A DNA stretch of 38,503 bases from a virus. Every line of letters begins with the position of its first letter. The stretch's first letter is position 1. The translations under genes and the position numbers were made by a program. The stretch is taken from the IMG/VR virus record IMGVR_UViG_3300044712_000205, positions 1 through 38,503 of that record. One strand, given 5' to 3'. Of this stretch, positions 15,379 through 25,141 are shown one piece after another. Under the pieces are notes generated by a model. The model was not told the DNA's origin. It ran no database searches and saw only the letters and a program-made list of their open reading frames with translations.

Positions 15379-16734
15379 ATGACCGTAATGACGTTTCGCA
15401 ACCCGCAAGCCACCATGCCGCTTCGTGTCGACATGAATGTGGCCTGCAATACGCCGGATGATGTGATTCTGGCGAACGTCCTTGCGAATGCTCAACTACA
15501 CAACAAGTGGGTCAAGCGCGAAGAACCGCACGATGGAATCGCGCTGATATGCGCTTCCGGTCCATCCATGGCGGATACGTGGCAGGACGCCAGAGACATG
15601 CAAGCGCATGGGGCAACGGTCTTCGCCATGAACGGCTGTGCGGAGTTCCTGTCCAGAAAGGGGATGATTGCCGATTATCAGGTAATCATGGATGCGCGGG
15701 AAGATAATTTCTCTCTTATTGGGCCGGCAAAGAATCACCTTTTCGCGTCACAAGTCCATCCGTCGCTATTCGATGCAAAGCCCGATGCCATCCTGTGGCA
15801 TGCGACCCATGGGAACGTGCTGGTGGATGAGCAAGATGGATTCCCGAAGCGAGAGGACGATTACTGCCTGATCGGATCGTCTGTCACGGTTGGATGTACC
15901 TCTCTGGCGCTCGTCTATGCGATGGGCTACAGGAACATTCATGTATTTGGTATGGACTCCTGCCATCGGGACGGCATGGGGCATGCATTTCACCAAGGGC
16001 TAAACGACGACGACCCGCTGACCATCGTGGAATGTGACGGGAAGGAATATGTAGCGTCCTTCACGATGAAGGCCCAAGCCGATGCGTTCATGTCGCGCGC
16101 CCATGAGTTGAAGGTATCGGGATGCAGACTCACGCTGCATGGGGACGGACTTCTGCAAGCCATGTACCGCAATCAGCCCACCGAGCAAGAGAAGTATTCG
16201 GCCATGTGGGAACACCCGGAATATCGACAGGTATCGCCGGGAGAGAATGCAGCGGCGACGTTTCTATCAATCGCCAATCCTCCATCTGGCTCCATCGTTG
16301 CAGATTTCGGGTGTGGCACAGGACGTGGTTCTCTGGCGATTGCCGAGTTATCCGACTGCCAACCATTTCTTATCGACTTCACAGAAAACAGCCGGGACAC
16401 CGATGCCCATAGCTTTCCGTTCCTTCTGGCTGACCTGACCAAGCCGATTCCTTGGACTTTCGACTACGGCTACTGCTGCGATGTGATGGAGCATATCCAC
16501 CCGGCAGAGGTTATCCAGACCATCCGGAACATGATGCGCAGCGCAAAGCGCGTGTTCTTCCAGATCAGCCTGGTTCCCGACTCCATGGGGGCTCTGATCG
16601 GACAACCCCTGCACCTTACCGTTGCCACATATGAATGGTGGCTGGAACTCTTTACCTCCCTTGGATATTCGGTCTCATGGTCGAAAGACGAGGGTTCTTC
16701 CGCAATGTTCTACATCCAACCACTTGGAGATTAA
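15379..16734 (+). CDS. MptE-like Rossmann domain fused to SAM methyltransferase
   Basis: A 451-residue two-domain enzyme inside the structural operon. The N-terminal half has ICASGPSM (57-64) and GSSVTVGCTSLALVYAMGY...VFGMD (166-193), resembling the MptE-like/DUF115 fold related to pyrophosphokinases and sugar-modification proteins. The C-terminal half is a class I methyltransferase: VADFGCGTGRGS (307-318), acidic ribose position near 333, CDVMEHI (367-373). Substrate unknown; a virion glycan or other surface modification is possible. It has a leader hairpin plus GGAG, so strong late expression is likely. Confidence 0.8.
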   Translation: MTVMTFRNPQATMPLRVDMNVACNTPDDVILANVLANAQLHNKWVKREEPHDGIALICASGPSMADTWQDARDMQAHGATVFAMNGCAEFLSRKGMIADYQVIMDAREDNFSLIGPAKNHLFASQVHPSLFDAKPDAILWHATHGNVLVDEQDGFPKREDDYCLIGSSVTVGCTSLALVYAMGYRNIHVFGMDSCHRDGMGHAFHQGLNDDDPLTIVECDGKEYVASFTMKAQADAFMSRAHELKVSGCRLTLHGDGLLQAMYRNQPTEQEKYSAMWEHPEYRQVSPGENAAATFLSIANPPSGSIVADFGCGTGRGSLAIAELSDCQPFLIDFTENSRDTDAHSFPFLLADLTKPIPWTFDYGYCCDVMEHIHPAEVIQTIRNMMRSAKRVFFQISLVPDSMGALIGQPLHLTVATYEWWLELFTSLGYSVSWSKDEGSSAMFYIQPLGD

Positions 16735-16736
16735 AC

Positions 16737-17387
16737 ATGGCTTTGCTTGCTTCTGATGCGAACAACCCGGAATTCACGGGTGCTTACAACCCTGATTCCC
16801 GCCTTGCGGTGCAGTTCTACACGCGCCCGGTGCAAAACGAATTCCAATCCAATTTACAAGGCCGTCCGATCTTCGATGACGTCGACTTTGTGAAGATTTT
16901 CATACCCGGCGACTCGACCACTACTATCGACACGGCGGTGCATGAGTCTCACAAAAAACGCTTTCCTCAGCAGTGGGCGTACTACCAGAACAACAAGAAC
17001 AGCGACCAAATCCACGGGACCGCGATTTCGGCGTGGCCGCTGCTGACGCCTGGACAGGTAGAGCAGCTTAAGGCGATGAAGTTTTACACCGTGGAATCGG
17101 TTGCGTCGTCCTCTGACGCGCAGATCGGCAATATCGGCATGATCGGCGGGATGCAGCCGCATACCTTCCGTGAGCGGGCTCAACTGTTCCTCAAGGTGGC
17201 AAACGACGAAAGCATTGCCGCCAAGCAAGCGGCCGAGATTTCCAAGATGAAGGCCGAGCAGGAAGAACGCGACCGAAAGCACGCGGAAGAGATGGCGGAA
17301 CTTCGGGCGCTGATCGTGGCGCAGAACGCGCAGCCGGAAGAACGCAAGAGGCCGGGGCCGAAGCCGCGCCAGCAAGAGGCTGCGTAA
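16737..17387 (+). CDS. conserved virion-region protein, 216 aa
   Basis: ATG directly after the preceding stop. The first two-thirds is globular (SRLAVQFYTRPVQNEFQSN; VDFVKIFIPGD), the last third a charged coiled coil (EISKMKAEQEERDRKHAEEM) with a basic end. A frame opens at 16635 but only by overlapping the methyltransferase gene. A minor structural or assembly role is inferred from position. Its stop overlaps the next start (TAATG). Confidence 0.65.
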   Translation: MALLASDANNPEFTGAYNPDSRLAVQFYTRPVQNEFQSNLQGRPIFDDVDFVKIFIPGDSTTTIDTAVHESHKKRFPQQWAYYQNNKNSDQIHGTAISAWPLLTPGQVEQLKAMKFYTVESVASSSDAQIGNIGMIGGMQPHTFRERAQLFLKVANDESIAAKQAAEISKMKAEQEERDRKHAEEMAELRALIVAQNAQPEERKRPGPKPRQQEAA

Positions 17388-17722
17388 TGGCGACCATCAA
17401 CGAACTCGGTGTGCAAGAAGTCAAAGAGCGCGTTGTCGCCATCGTTCGCTTTGGTCCCGGCGGCTTCTCGCAGGATGGAATGCGACCGGGGGAGTATTAC
17501 CAAGTCACGATTGACCCTCGAATGATTTCGCCCTCGGGTAAGTACATTCGCTTCGGGAATTCTCCGGGAGATGAAATCGTAGGCTGGCAGCGGTGCGAGG
17601 CTATGTCTATCGAGGAAATTCTATGGCCGTGGCCGCTGGATCAAGAAGAACCGCCGCAACTTGAATACGGCAGCCAAGGAACGGTAACGATGCTTATTCC
17701 GAAGGTTGCGCAGGCCGCATGA
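17387..17722 (+). CDS. hypothetical structural-region protein, 111 aa
   Basis: A small mixed alpha/beta protein (REYYQVTIDP-like, GEYYQVTIDPRMISPSGKYI) coupled to the previous gene by TAATG. No recognised family. Likely expressed with virion genes. Confidence 0.6.
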   Translation: MATINELGVQEVKERVVAIVRFGPGGFSQDGMRPGEYYQVTIDPRMISPSGKYIRFGNSPGDEIVGWQRCEAMSIEEILWPWPLDQEEPPQLEYGSQGTVTMLIPKVAQAA

Positions 17723-17739
17723 AGTAACGAGCAGCACCT

Positions 17740-17755
17740 AACGCCGTGAGGCGCT
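17740..17755 (+). promoter_or_regulatory. leader hairpin (third copy)
   Basis: AACGCCGTGAGGCGCT: CGCC/GGCG stem with a GTGA loop, then GGAG at 17756-17759 and ATG at 17766. Identical over 16 bases to the copy at 25126. Confidence 0.7.
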
Positions 17756-17765
17756 GGAGATTGAA

Positions 17766-18665
17766 ATGACGACAATGCTTGGCCTGATCCAACAGGCAAC
17801 CGGAGAGATGGGCCTAGCAGTCCCGACCTTCGTAGCCGGGAATACCGCGACCGATACGGTACAGCAATTGGCCCTGTTGAATGCGGTGGGCTACGAGCTG
17901 CAACGGCAGCACGAATGGCAGGCGCTAGTCGGCCAGAAGATCATCACCGTTACCGGAACGACATTCACCGGGGATACAACGGCTGGATCAACGAGCATCA
18001 CCAATGCTTCTTCAATCTCTGGCGTCGATTCTACGTGCCAGATCAGTGGGACGGGGATTAACCAAGCGACCTACGTTACCGGAGCATCGGGGAATACGGT
18101 AACGCTCTCCCAGCCAGCGACAACCACGGCAACGGGTACGACCTTCACCGTTTCCAAGGTGAAGTATGCGATGCCGACCGACTACGACCGGCAGATTGAT
18201 CGCACCCATTGGGACAAGTCGAAGCATTGGGAGATGCTTGGCCCGGAGACTGCCCAGCAATGGGAATGGCTGATTTCCGGCTACATCGCCACCGGCCCGC
18301 GGATTCGCTACCGCATCTTCCAAAGCTATTTCCAGATTTGGCCGATGGTGTCGGCGGGGGAGGTTCTCGGATTTGAGTATCTAAGCAACGGGTGGGCGCG
18401 GGACAACGCGGGCGCCGTGAAAACATCATTCACGGTCGATACCGATACCTGCATCTTCCCGGATCGGCTGATGGTCCTCGGCTTGAAGATGAAGTATTTC
18501 GAGATTAAGGGATTCGATGCAACTGTCCTTCGTCATGACTTCCAGCAGCAGCTAAACATCGCCAAGGGTGCAGATGCAGGGGCGCAGACGCTTTCCTTTG
18601 CGCCGCGTGCAAGCACCGTGCTGATTGGCTGGGAGAACATTCCAGACTCGAATTACGGGGCATAG
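17766..18665 (+). CDS. head-to-tail adaptor protein
   Basis: A 299-residue protein. The N-terminus (LIQQATGEMGLAVPTFVAGN; LALLNAVGYELQRQHEWQ) and the later KVKYAMPTDYDRQIDRTHWD resemble gp4/tail-tubular-A-type adaptors that ring the portal. Residues about 58-130 form a Thr/Ser-rich Ig-like insertion (FTGDTTAGSTSITNASSISG), probably a surface domain. It is followed by the large nozzle-like protein, as in other short-tailed phages. Confidence 0.7.
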   Translation: MTTMLGLIQQATGEMGLAVPTFVAGNTATDTVQQLALLNAVGYELQRQHEWQALVGQKIITVTGTTFTGDTTAGSTSITNASSISGVDSTCQISGTGINQATYVTGASGNTVTLSQPATTTATGTTFTVSKVKYAMPTDYDRQIDRTHWDKSKHWEMLGPETAQQWEWLISGYIATGPRIRYRIFQSYFQIWPMVSAGEVLGFEYLSNGWARDNAGAVKTSFTVDTDTCIFPDRLMVLGLKMKYFEIKGFDATVLRHDFQQQLNIAKGADAGAQTLSFAPRASTVLIGWENIPDSNYGA

Positions 18666-18666
18666 C

Positions 18667-20196
18667 ATGGGCTTTACCGGACCCCGTACCAAGGCATTCT
18701 CCCTTCCCGCTCCTACGGGCGGCTGGAACCGTCGCGATCCCATCAGCGAGATGGCGCCTAACGATGCCGTCTATCTGACCAACTGGTTCCCGAAGCCGTC
18801 CGCAGTAGTTCTCCGTGGAGGATATACGCAATATTCCACAGGCTACCCAAGCCAGGTGGAGACTGTGATGGCTTATGCCGGCGGGACCACGGACAAACTC
18901 TTCGGCGTATCGAACGGGAACATTTACGACGCAACGAGCGGGGGAGCGATTGGCGCTGCTGCTGTCTCTGGCCTATCGAATTCTCGCCTGCAATACATCA
19001 ACGTTGCCACTTCTGGCGGCCAGTTCATGCTTGCCGTAAATGGCGCGGACAAGCTGCGCGGATATAGCGGCTCAGCATGGTGGACGGATGGGGACGGGAC
19101 GCACGACATTACAGGGGTAGATACCTCAACACTTATCGGAATCAACCTGTTTAAGAGCCGCGTTTGGTTCGTTCAGAAAGACACCTTGGTTGTCTGGTAT
19201 CTCGGCGTCAATGCCATAGCGGGAGCGGCTTCGTCGTTTGACCTTCGCTCCGTTGCCAAGTTGGGCGGCTACGTCATGGCGATGGGGACATGGACGATTG
19301 ACGCCGGGCAGGGGGTAGATGACTACGCCGTATTTGTGACGAACAAGGGCGAGGTCATCATTTACCAAGGAACTGACCCGTCATCCGCGAATACCTGGGC
19401 GTTAAAGGGCGTGTGGTTGCTTGGCGCTCCGGTGGGGCGTCGTTGCATGCAAAAGATTGCAGGCGACATTCTGCTGATCTGCCAAGACGGGCTGTTACCG
19501 CTCTCGGAATCGCTCCAATCTTCCAGAGTCAACCCGCGTGTTGCCCTGACCGACAAGATTCAAGCGGCCATGTCCGAGGCGGTTTCAAACTATGGGTCCA
19601 ATTTCGGGTGGCAAACGGTGTACTACCCGAAGGACAACATGCTGATGCTCAACGTTCCGATATCCGTAGGGAGCCAAGAGCAGTATGTGATGAACACCAT
19701 TAGCAAGGCGTGGTGTGACTTTACCGGATGGCATGCGAACTGCTGGGAGATTTACCAAGACAACCCGTATTTTGGAGGAAACGGGTTTATTGGCCTAGCG
19801 CAAAACGGAACTTCCGACAACGGGACGAACATCGTTGCCGATGCCAAGCAGGCATTCAACTACTTCGGCAATCGAGGAATCCTAAAGCGTTTCTCGATGA
19901 TGCGCCCGATTCTGCAATCTAACGGCAGTCCGGCTTTTGTCTCAGGTATCAACGTCGATTTTGACGATACCGGGATTACCGGCCTTCCAAACTTCACGCC
20001 CTCTGTGTATGGCACTTGGGATAGTTCCCTGTGGGATCAGGGTTTGTGGAGCGGCGGATTGTCCATCATCAAGAATTGGCAGGGCATCAACGGTATCGGA
20101 ACTTGTGCGGCGATCCGCCTCGGCCTGCAATCTATGGGGCTAGAAGTCGAATGGGCCAGCACTGACATCACGATGGAAGTAGGGGCGGTACTGTGA
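18667..20196 (+). CDS. tail nozzle/tubular protein
   Basis: A 509-residue beta-rich protein with the start typical of podovirus nozzle proteins: APTGGWNRRDPISEMAPNDAVYLTNWFP, then VVLRGGY. Repeated blade-like segments follow, with PVGRRCMQKIAGDILLICQDG near 265. It would close the adaptor and form the tail channel. The start at ATG 18667, directly after the previous stop, is preferred over an upstream frame opening at 18625. Confidence 0.75.
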   Translation: MGFTGPRTKAFSLPAPTGGWNRRDPISEMAPNDAVYLTNWFPKPSAVVLRGGYTQYSTGYPSQVETVMAYAGGTTDKLFGVSNGNIYDATSGGAIGAAAVSGLSNSRLQYINVATSGGQFMLAVNGADKLRGYSGSAWWTDGDGTHDITGVDTSTLIGINLFKSRVWFVQKDTLVVWYLGVNAIAGAASSFDLRSVAKLGGYVMAMGTWTIDAGQGVDDYAVFVTNKGEVIIYQGTDPSSANTWALKGVWLLGAPVGRRCMQKIAGDILLICQDGLLPLSESLQSSRVNPRVALTDKIQAAMSEAVSNYGSNFGWQTVYYPKDNMLMLNVPISVGSQEQYVMNTISKAWCDFTGWHANCWEIYQDNPYFGGNGFIGLAQNGTSDNGTNIVADAKQAFNYFGNRGILKRFSMMRPILQSNGSPAFVSGINVDFDDTGITGLPNFTPSVYGTWDSSLWDQGLWSGGLSIIKNWQGINGIGTCAAIRLGLQSMGLEVEWASTDITMEVGAVL

Positions 20197-20594
20197 TTGT
20201 CACAGACCAACCAAAGATAGAGGCATGGGTGAGGGAAAGGAAAAGCGATGCCGACCTTAACCAATGGGCTGGCGTTGCTTGGGAAGATGAAAACGGAATC
20301 AGATGCGCAGTTGTGTACAACCATCCAGCATATCTAAACATCAATGCACACATTCTTTCGGACGGCTCGAAGCGCTGGGCAACAAGAGAGTTCTTGTGGG
20401 CCATCTTCCATTATCCGTTTATTCAGTGTAAGATGAACCGTATAAGTGCGCCTATTGCCGAAGGCAACCTGGAAGCTAGGCGTTTCGTTGAGAAGTTGGG
20501 TTTTTCGCTTGAAGGCCGGATGGATGGATACCGGCACGATGGATCAGCCCAACTGATATACGGAATGCTGCGAAAGGATTGCCGATGGACATAG
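20193..20594 (+). CDS. GNAT-family acetyltransferase-like protein
   Basis: A 133-residue protein with the GNAT C-terminal pattern: ISAPIAEGNLEARRFVEKLGF, then EGRMDGY and a final strand. In this fold acetyl-CoA binds near the preceding strand and helix. Small N-acetyltransferase genes are often found in this position of podovirus genomes; the target is unknown. GTG start overlaps the nozzle stop. Base composition is more AT-rich than the flanks. Confidence 0.75.
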   Translation: MIVTDQPKIEAWVRERKSDADLNQWAGVAWEDENGIRCAVVYNHPAYLNINAHILSDGSKRWATREFLWAIFHYPFIQCKMNRISAPIAEGNLEARRFVEKLGFSLEGRMDGYRHDGSAQLIYGMLRKDCRWT

Positions 20595-21529
20595 CAAGCA
20601 CGTTCCAAATGGTAGCCGGATGGCTAACCAGTCACGTTGATTCCATATCAACGCTTCCCCTGTTCTTCATTGGCGATGTTGGGGGAGCTTTCGGAAAAGA
20701 TCAGCCATCAGCCCCCCCGGCACCAGACTATACGGGTGCCGCTGTTGCTACAGCAGCAGGAAATCTTGATGCCGCCAGAGCAGCAGCGACGGCGAACCGC
20801 GTCAATCAAATCACTCCGCAAGGCAGGCTCCAGTACCAGATTACCGGGCAAGACCCGCACGGTAACGATATCTGGACGGCTACGCAAACCTATTCCCCGG
20901 ATCAGCAGGCCATCTATCAGGGGCAGACTGATCTATCAAAAGGGCTGTTGAACACGGCTCAAACGGGGCTGAACTACGTCGGAAGGCAGCTTGGAAACGG
21001 CGGTGCGCTGGATTACTCCAAGATTTCCGACATGCCGATTCAGGGACAGTCGGTACAGGATGCCGTCATGTCTAGGCTGCAACCGACAATCGAGCATAAC
21101 CGCGCATCTCTCGACCAGCAGCTAGCCAACCAAGGCATTACGCCGGGTTCCGAGGCGTGGAACTACGCCAAGAAGCAGCAGGGCCAGCAAGAGAACGACC
21201 AGTACACGCAAGCGGCTTTGCAGGGGATCAATACTGGCCTGACCGCTCGACAACAGGGCATCCAAGAGCAATACACATCGCAGGACCGACCGTTGAACAT
21301 CATCAACGCCCTGCGGACGGGTAGCCAAGTCAGCACGCCGCAATTCGTGAATGTCCCGCAGCAGCAGACCGTCCCCGGTCCTAACTATCTTGGCGCGGCG
21401 CAGGCGCAGTACGCGGGCGACTTGTCCAACTACAACACTCAAGTCGCAAGCAACAACAACATGATGGGCGGATTGTTCAACATCGGGGCTACGGTGGCGG
21501 GCGCCTCTGGTACGCCGTGGTGGCTGTGA
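20585..21529 (+). CDS. internal virion/ejection protein, 314 aa
   Basis: Ala/Gln-rich, with repeats of Q-x-L and G-Q motifs (TANRVNQITPQGRLQYQITG; SLDQQLANQGITPGSEAWN at about 177-196). This style is seen in podovirus internal or tail-needle-associated proteins ejected with DNA. The N-terminus has a moderately hydrophobic stretch (STLPLFFIGDVGGAFG). ATG 20585 overlaps the acetyltransferase; TTG 20579 is the alternative. Coupled to the next gene (TGATG). Confidence 0.65.
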   Translation: MDIASTFQMVAGWLTSHVDSISTLPLFFIGDVGGAFGKDQPSAPPAPDYTGAAVATAAGNLDAARAAATANRVNQITPQGRLQYQITGQDPHGNDIWTATQTYSPDQQAIYQGQTDLSKGLLNTAQTGLNYVGRQLGNGGALDYSKISDMPIQGQSVQDAVMSRLQPTIEHNRASLDQQLANQGITPGSEAWNYAKKQQGQQENDQYTQAALQGINTGLTARQQGIQEQYTSQDRPLNIINALRTGSQVSTPQFVNVPQQQTVPGPNYLGAAQAQYAGDLSNYNTQVASNNNMMGGLFNIGATVAGASGTPWWL

Positions 21530-23181
21530 TGGCTGCGCAAAACCCAATCCAAAACCCGATTCTCTTCCCCGATACCGCTGGGGATTTGGAAGAACTCCAG
21601 CGCCAGCAAAAGTACGCTGATCTTCTCCGGCAGCAGGCATTGACGCCACTTGATACCAACCAAATGGCGGGCGGCAGAGTGGTTCCGCTGAGTTGGACGC
21701 AGGGGCTAGCCAATATGTTCAAGGCTTACACGGCCTCGAATATGGAAAAGGACATTGCCAAGCAGCGCGGGGAAATACAGAAGCGGAATGCCCAAGTCCT
21801 AGCCGGGATGTTGCCGACGATGACGGGAGGCGATGCGCCTGCTCCCTACGCTCCGGCTGCGGCTTCTACTAATGGTTCAGCCGCTCCATCTCCTGCCGCT
21901 CCATCGCCTTCTGGTGGCTCATCTCTAGCGCCCGGAGAACAAGGCGGCGTGCCAAACGTACTCGACCCTATGGCGAGGATTCGCCGCGCCGCTACCGCCG
22001 CCTATCTGATGGGTAATACCGATCTAGCAAACAAACTGATCGGCAATGCGCTGGAAGTAACGAACAATCAGAAGGATTGGGCCGCGCAAGGGCTTGACCC
22101 GCGCTTACTCGGTCAGTTGGAAGTGGCCGAGCGCCGCAAGAAGGGCATCATTGAACTTCAGCCGGGAACGACTGCGCTTGATCTGGCGACCGGGCAAGAG
22201 CGGTTCCAGCCGAAGGTAGGCGAAGGCATCGCGCTAAACAACGGGGTCGCCTCGCAGGTCCCCGGATATGCCGCAGCTAACGCAGGCATCCAAGGCGCTC
22301 AGACGCAAGCCCAAGAGCAGGCGAAGGCCGGCATGGACATGGTGACTATCAACACGCCTAACGGCCCTGTGATGGTGACTCGCGCCCAGGCGGTGCAGAT
22401 GGCGGGAGGCGCAAAACCGCAGTCCAATATCCAGATGCCGCCGACTAACGGCGCGGGCCTTGATCTTCGCGGCATGTCTCCGCAACAGGCCATAGAGATG
22501 GCGAACGGAATCCAAGACCCGCAGGAACGCGCAAAGTATCTGCAAACGCTTGGACAGTGGGCGCAACAGCCGCAATCGCAGGCTGGAATTCCACTGCAAG
22601 GCGAAGCCGGCAAAGCATCCGAGGTCGAGCGAGGCAAGTTCTTCGGCAGCAACTACGCCGACTTGCAGAAGGGCGCGATGGATGCAAATGCCAAGATCGC
22701 CAAGTATGACCGGATGGCGAGCCTGCTTGACGGAGTTTCTACCGGGAAGCTGACGCCGGCCGGGACTGACCTTGCCGCCTACGCCCAAAGTGTCGGGCTG
22801 AACGTCGATCCGAAGCTAGGCAACAAGCAAGCGGCGATGGCCCTTGCCAACGAAATCGCATTGCAGCTTCGCAACCCTTCCGGTGGTGCTGGTATGCCGG
22901 GTGCGTTGAGCGACAAGGACCGGGAATTCCTCATGTCCATGACGCCCAGCCTAGCCGCCACGCCGGAAGGCAATAAGACGCTGATTGAGGGCATGAAGAA
23001 ACTCGCCAAGCGGGATCAGGAGATTGCCCAACTCGCCCGCCAGTACAACAACGGGAACTTGGATAACGGCTTCTATCAAGTGGTGCAGGACTACGCCAAT
23101 AGTCATCCGCTGTTCCAAGCTCCTGCGGGTAACGGCAACATCCACGACCAAGCCGCAGCCATCCTGCGAGGCGGTAAGTAA
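21529..23181 (+). CDS. internal virion/ejection protein, 550 aa
   Basis: A large low-complexity protein: a Pro/Ala linker (GDAPAPYAPAAASTNG, about 105-120), Gln-rich segments, and a more ordered C-terminal half (PAGTDLAAYAQSVGLNVDP). No lytic transglycosylase motif is evident. Second of three consecutive large internal proteins; such sets form the DNA-ejection channel in short-tailed phages. Start at ATG 21529, overlapping the previous stop. Confidence 0.65.
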   Translation: MAAQNPIQNPILFPDTAGDLEELQRQQKYADLLRQQALTPLDTNQMAGGRVVPLSWTQGLANMFKAYTASNMEKDIAKQRGEIQKRNAQVLAGMLPTMTGGDAPAPYAPAAASTNGSAAPSPAAPSPSGGSSLAPGEQGGVPNVLDPMARIRRAATAAYLMGNTDLANKLIGNALEVTNNQKDWAAQGLDPRLLGQLEVAERRKKGIIELQPGTTALDLATGQERFQPKVGEGIALNNGVASQVPGYAAANAGIQGAQTQAQEQAKAGMDMVTINTPNGPVMVTRAQAVQMAGGAKPQSNIQMPPTNGAGLDLRGMSPQQAIEMANGIQDPQERAKYLQTLGQWAQQPQSQAGIPLQGEAGKASEVERGKFFGSNYADLQKGAMDANAKIAKYDRMASLLDGVSTGKLTPAGTDLAAYAQSVGLNVDPKLGNKQAAMALANEIALQLRNPSGGAGMPGALSDKDREFLMSMTPSLAATPEGNKTLIEGMKKLAKRDQEIAQLARQYNNGNLDNGFYQVVQDYANSHPLFQAPAGNGNIHDQAAAILRGGK

Positions 23182-24935
23182 TGGCACTCGCAGACGACTA
23201 CGCCGCGTGGATTGTCGCTAACGCCGACAAGAAGGGAACGCCGGAATTCAATACCGTGGCGGCGGCGTATCAGGATGCGTTAAAAGGTGGTGGTGTAAGG
23301 GCCCCCTCTACATACGATCCAACAGAGGGAATGTCGACATTCCAGAAAGTTGCTGCTGGGGCTGGTAAGGCTTTCTATGACGTAGGGCGGGGAGTTGGGC
23401 AGCGCCTTGGGCTTGTGTCTCAGGAAGACATAGACGCGGCGAAGAAACTTGACGCTCCGCTGATGAATACCGGAGCTGGGACGGCTGGAAACATCGCCGG
23501 AAATCTTGCCGTTTATTCTCCGCTTGCTCTTGTTCCGGGCGCGAACACTATAGCCGGGGGCGCGGCTGTTGGAGCATTGACTGGCGCTATGCAGCCAACC
23601 GCATCCGATGAGTCTGTAGGCGGTAATGCGCTCATGGGCGCTGTGGCTGGTGGGGTTGTTCCGGCTGCTATCAAAGCCGGACAAGTTGCAAAGGCGGCGC
23701 TAGTTGATCCTTTCACGGAAGCGGGAAAGTCTCGGATTGTTGGTGGGGCGCTGAATCGAGCTGCTGCCGATCCCGTAGCGGCATCTCAGAGGATGGCGAC
23801 TGCACAAGGTAAAACACCCGGATTTATGCCGACTGCTGGGCAAGCTGCTGGCGATTCTGGCGTGGCAAGCCTTGAGCGTGCAGCGAGGGCGATTGATCCG
23901 GGTGGATTCGATGCTGTTGATAAGAGCCAGCGGGCAGCATTGGCAAACGCATTACTAGACATCGCCAAAACTCCAGAAGCCAGAGCGGACGCGGTGAGTC
24001 TTCGCGGAGATGTGGCAAAAGCCTATTACGACGCAGCCATGGACCCGGCAAACCAAATGCCGATGACGCCGTGGCTAAAGGGTCAGATTACCCAACTTTT
24101 GCGACGTCCGTCCGTTAATGCGGCCAGCAAAGACGCTCAACGATGGGCAATCGAGCGCGGAGAAAAGCCTAGCCCCGCAGGAAGCATGAGGGCGTTGCAT
24201 GACGTAAAGCAGTCCATTGACGACGCGATTTCTCAGGCTACCAGAGAGGGACGTGGAGGCGACGTTGCCGCGCTTAACGGGACGAAAGATCAACTGCTTA
24301 GAGTCATGGAGAAGTTAAGCCCGGTCTATGCCGATGCCCGCAGTTCGTATGCAGACCTTTCTCGTCCGATCAATCAAATGGACATTGGGCGAGAACTCTA
24401 CAACCGATTCGAGCCGGCGCTATCTCAGGCATCGACATATCCGTTTTCTTTGACCTCTGGCGCGCTCGCCAAGGCAGTACAAAACGGCGACCAACTCGCT
24501 AAGAATGTAACGGGGATGCAGGGCGCGAAGCTATCAACGGTGCTAACCCCGGAACAACTCGCGTCGGTTCATGGCGTGGTGCAAGATGCGGCATCAATGG
24601 CGGCTGCGAACAATGCGGGCCGTGGGGTGGGGTCTGATACGGTGCAAAAACTCGCCATGTCGCATGTGATTGGCGAAACCGGCTTGCCGTCGTGGATCAC
24701 AGATTTTCCGCTGACGCGCCCGATGGGCGGGTGGATGCGGACGGCCGGCGACATTCTCTACAGCAAGAACGACGACAGTTTGCGCCGTTTGCTTGCCGAC
24801 ACGCTCCGCGATCCGCAGGCAGCAGCAAAGGCAATGCAGGCCGCGAATGTCACGCCCAGCGCATTGGCAGAGGCGTTGAAGAAGATACCGCAGGCCGCAG
24901 CCTTTACCGCAATCCCGTCACTGGAGAATCAATGA
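23181..24935 (+). CDS. large internal virion protein, 584 aa
   Basis: Begins MALADDYAAWIVANADKKGT and has a hydrophobic Gly/Ala-rich central segment (about 95-165: GNIAGNLAVYSPLALVPGAN), possibly a membrane-active region used when DNA crosses the envelope. The C-terminal half is helical. No peptidoglycan-cleaving active site is visible. Coupled to both neighbours by single-base overlaps. Function as an ejection protein is inferred from size, composition and position. Confidence 0.65.
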   Translation: MALADDYAAWIVANADKKGTPEFNTVAAAYQDALKGGGVRAPSTYDPTEGMSTFQKVAAGAGKAFYDVGRGVGQRLGLVSQEDIDAAKKLDAPLMNTGAGTAGNIAGNLAVYSPLALVPGANTIAGGAAVGALTGAMQPTASDESVGGNALMGAVAGGVVPAAIKAGQVAKAALVDPFTEAGKSRIVGGALNRAAADPVAASQRMATAQGKTPGFMPTAGQAAGDSGVASLERAARAIDPGGFDAVDKSQRAALANALLDIAKTPEARADAVSLRGDVAKAYYDAAMDPANQMPMTPWLKGQITQLLRRPSVNAASKDAQRWAIERGEKPSPAGSMRALHDVKQSIDDAISQATREGRGGDVAALNGTKDQLLRVMEKLSPVYADARSSYADLSRPINQMDIGRELYNRFEPALSQASTYPFSLTSGALAKAVQNGDQLAKNVTGMQGAKLSTVLTPEQLASVHGVVQDAASMAAANNAGRGVGSDTVQKLAMSHVIGETGLPSWITDFPLTRPMGGWMRTAGDILYSKNDDSLRRLLADTLRDPQAAAKAMQAANVTPSALAEALKKIPQAAAFTAIPSLENQ

Positions 24936-25057
24936 CGCATATAGCGATCACGATGCTTGCCGCCGATGGGGCGCAGGAGGATGGACTTAATTCGTCCTTC
25001 CGGCATCTTGTGATGAATGTAGTACCTGACAGGAAGGCAGATACACCCGATTACTAG
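24932..25057 (+). CDS. small hypothetical protein, 41 aa
   Basis: ATG overlaps the previous stop (ATGA). The product, MTHIAITMLAADGAQ to the end TPDY, is not recognised. Overlap and position support it; a longer upstream frame from 24692 is a shadow inside the previous gene. Confidence 0.45.
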   Translation: MTHIAITMLAADGAQEDGLNSSFRHLVMNVVPDRKADTPDY

Positions 25058-25125
25058 GAGTTCGGCAAACGGGCGCAGAAGGACGGAAATAGCCCAAGAC
25101 ATCGAAGCACCATAGCACAAAACCT

Positions 25126-25141
25126 AACGCCGTGAGGCGCT
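25126..25141 (+). promoter_or_regulatory. leader hairpin (fourth copy)
   Basis: AACGCCGTGAGGCGCT, then TGGAG and ATG 25152 of the fibre gene. Same 16 bases as at 17740. The other 68 bases of the 94-base gap upstream show no gene. Confidence 0.7.
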
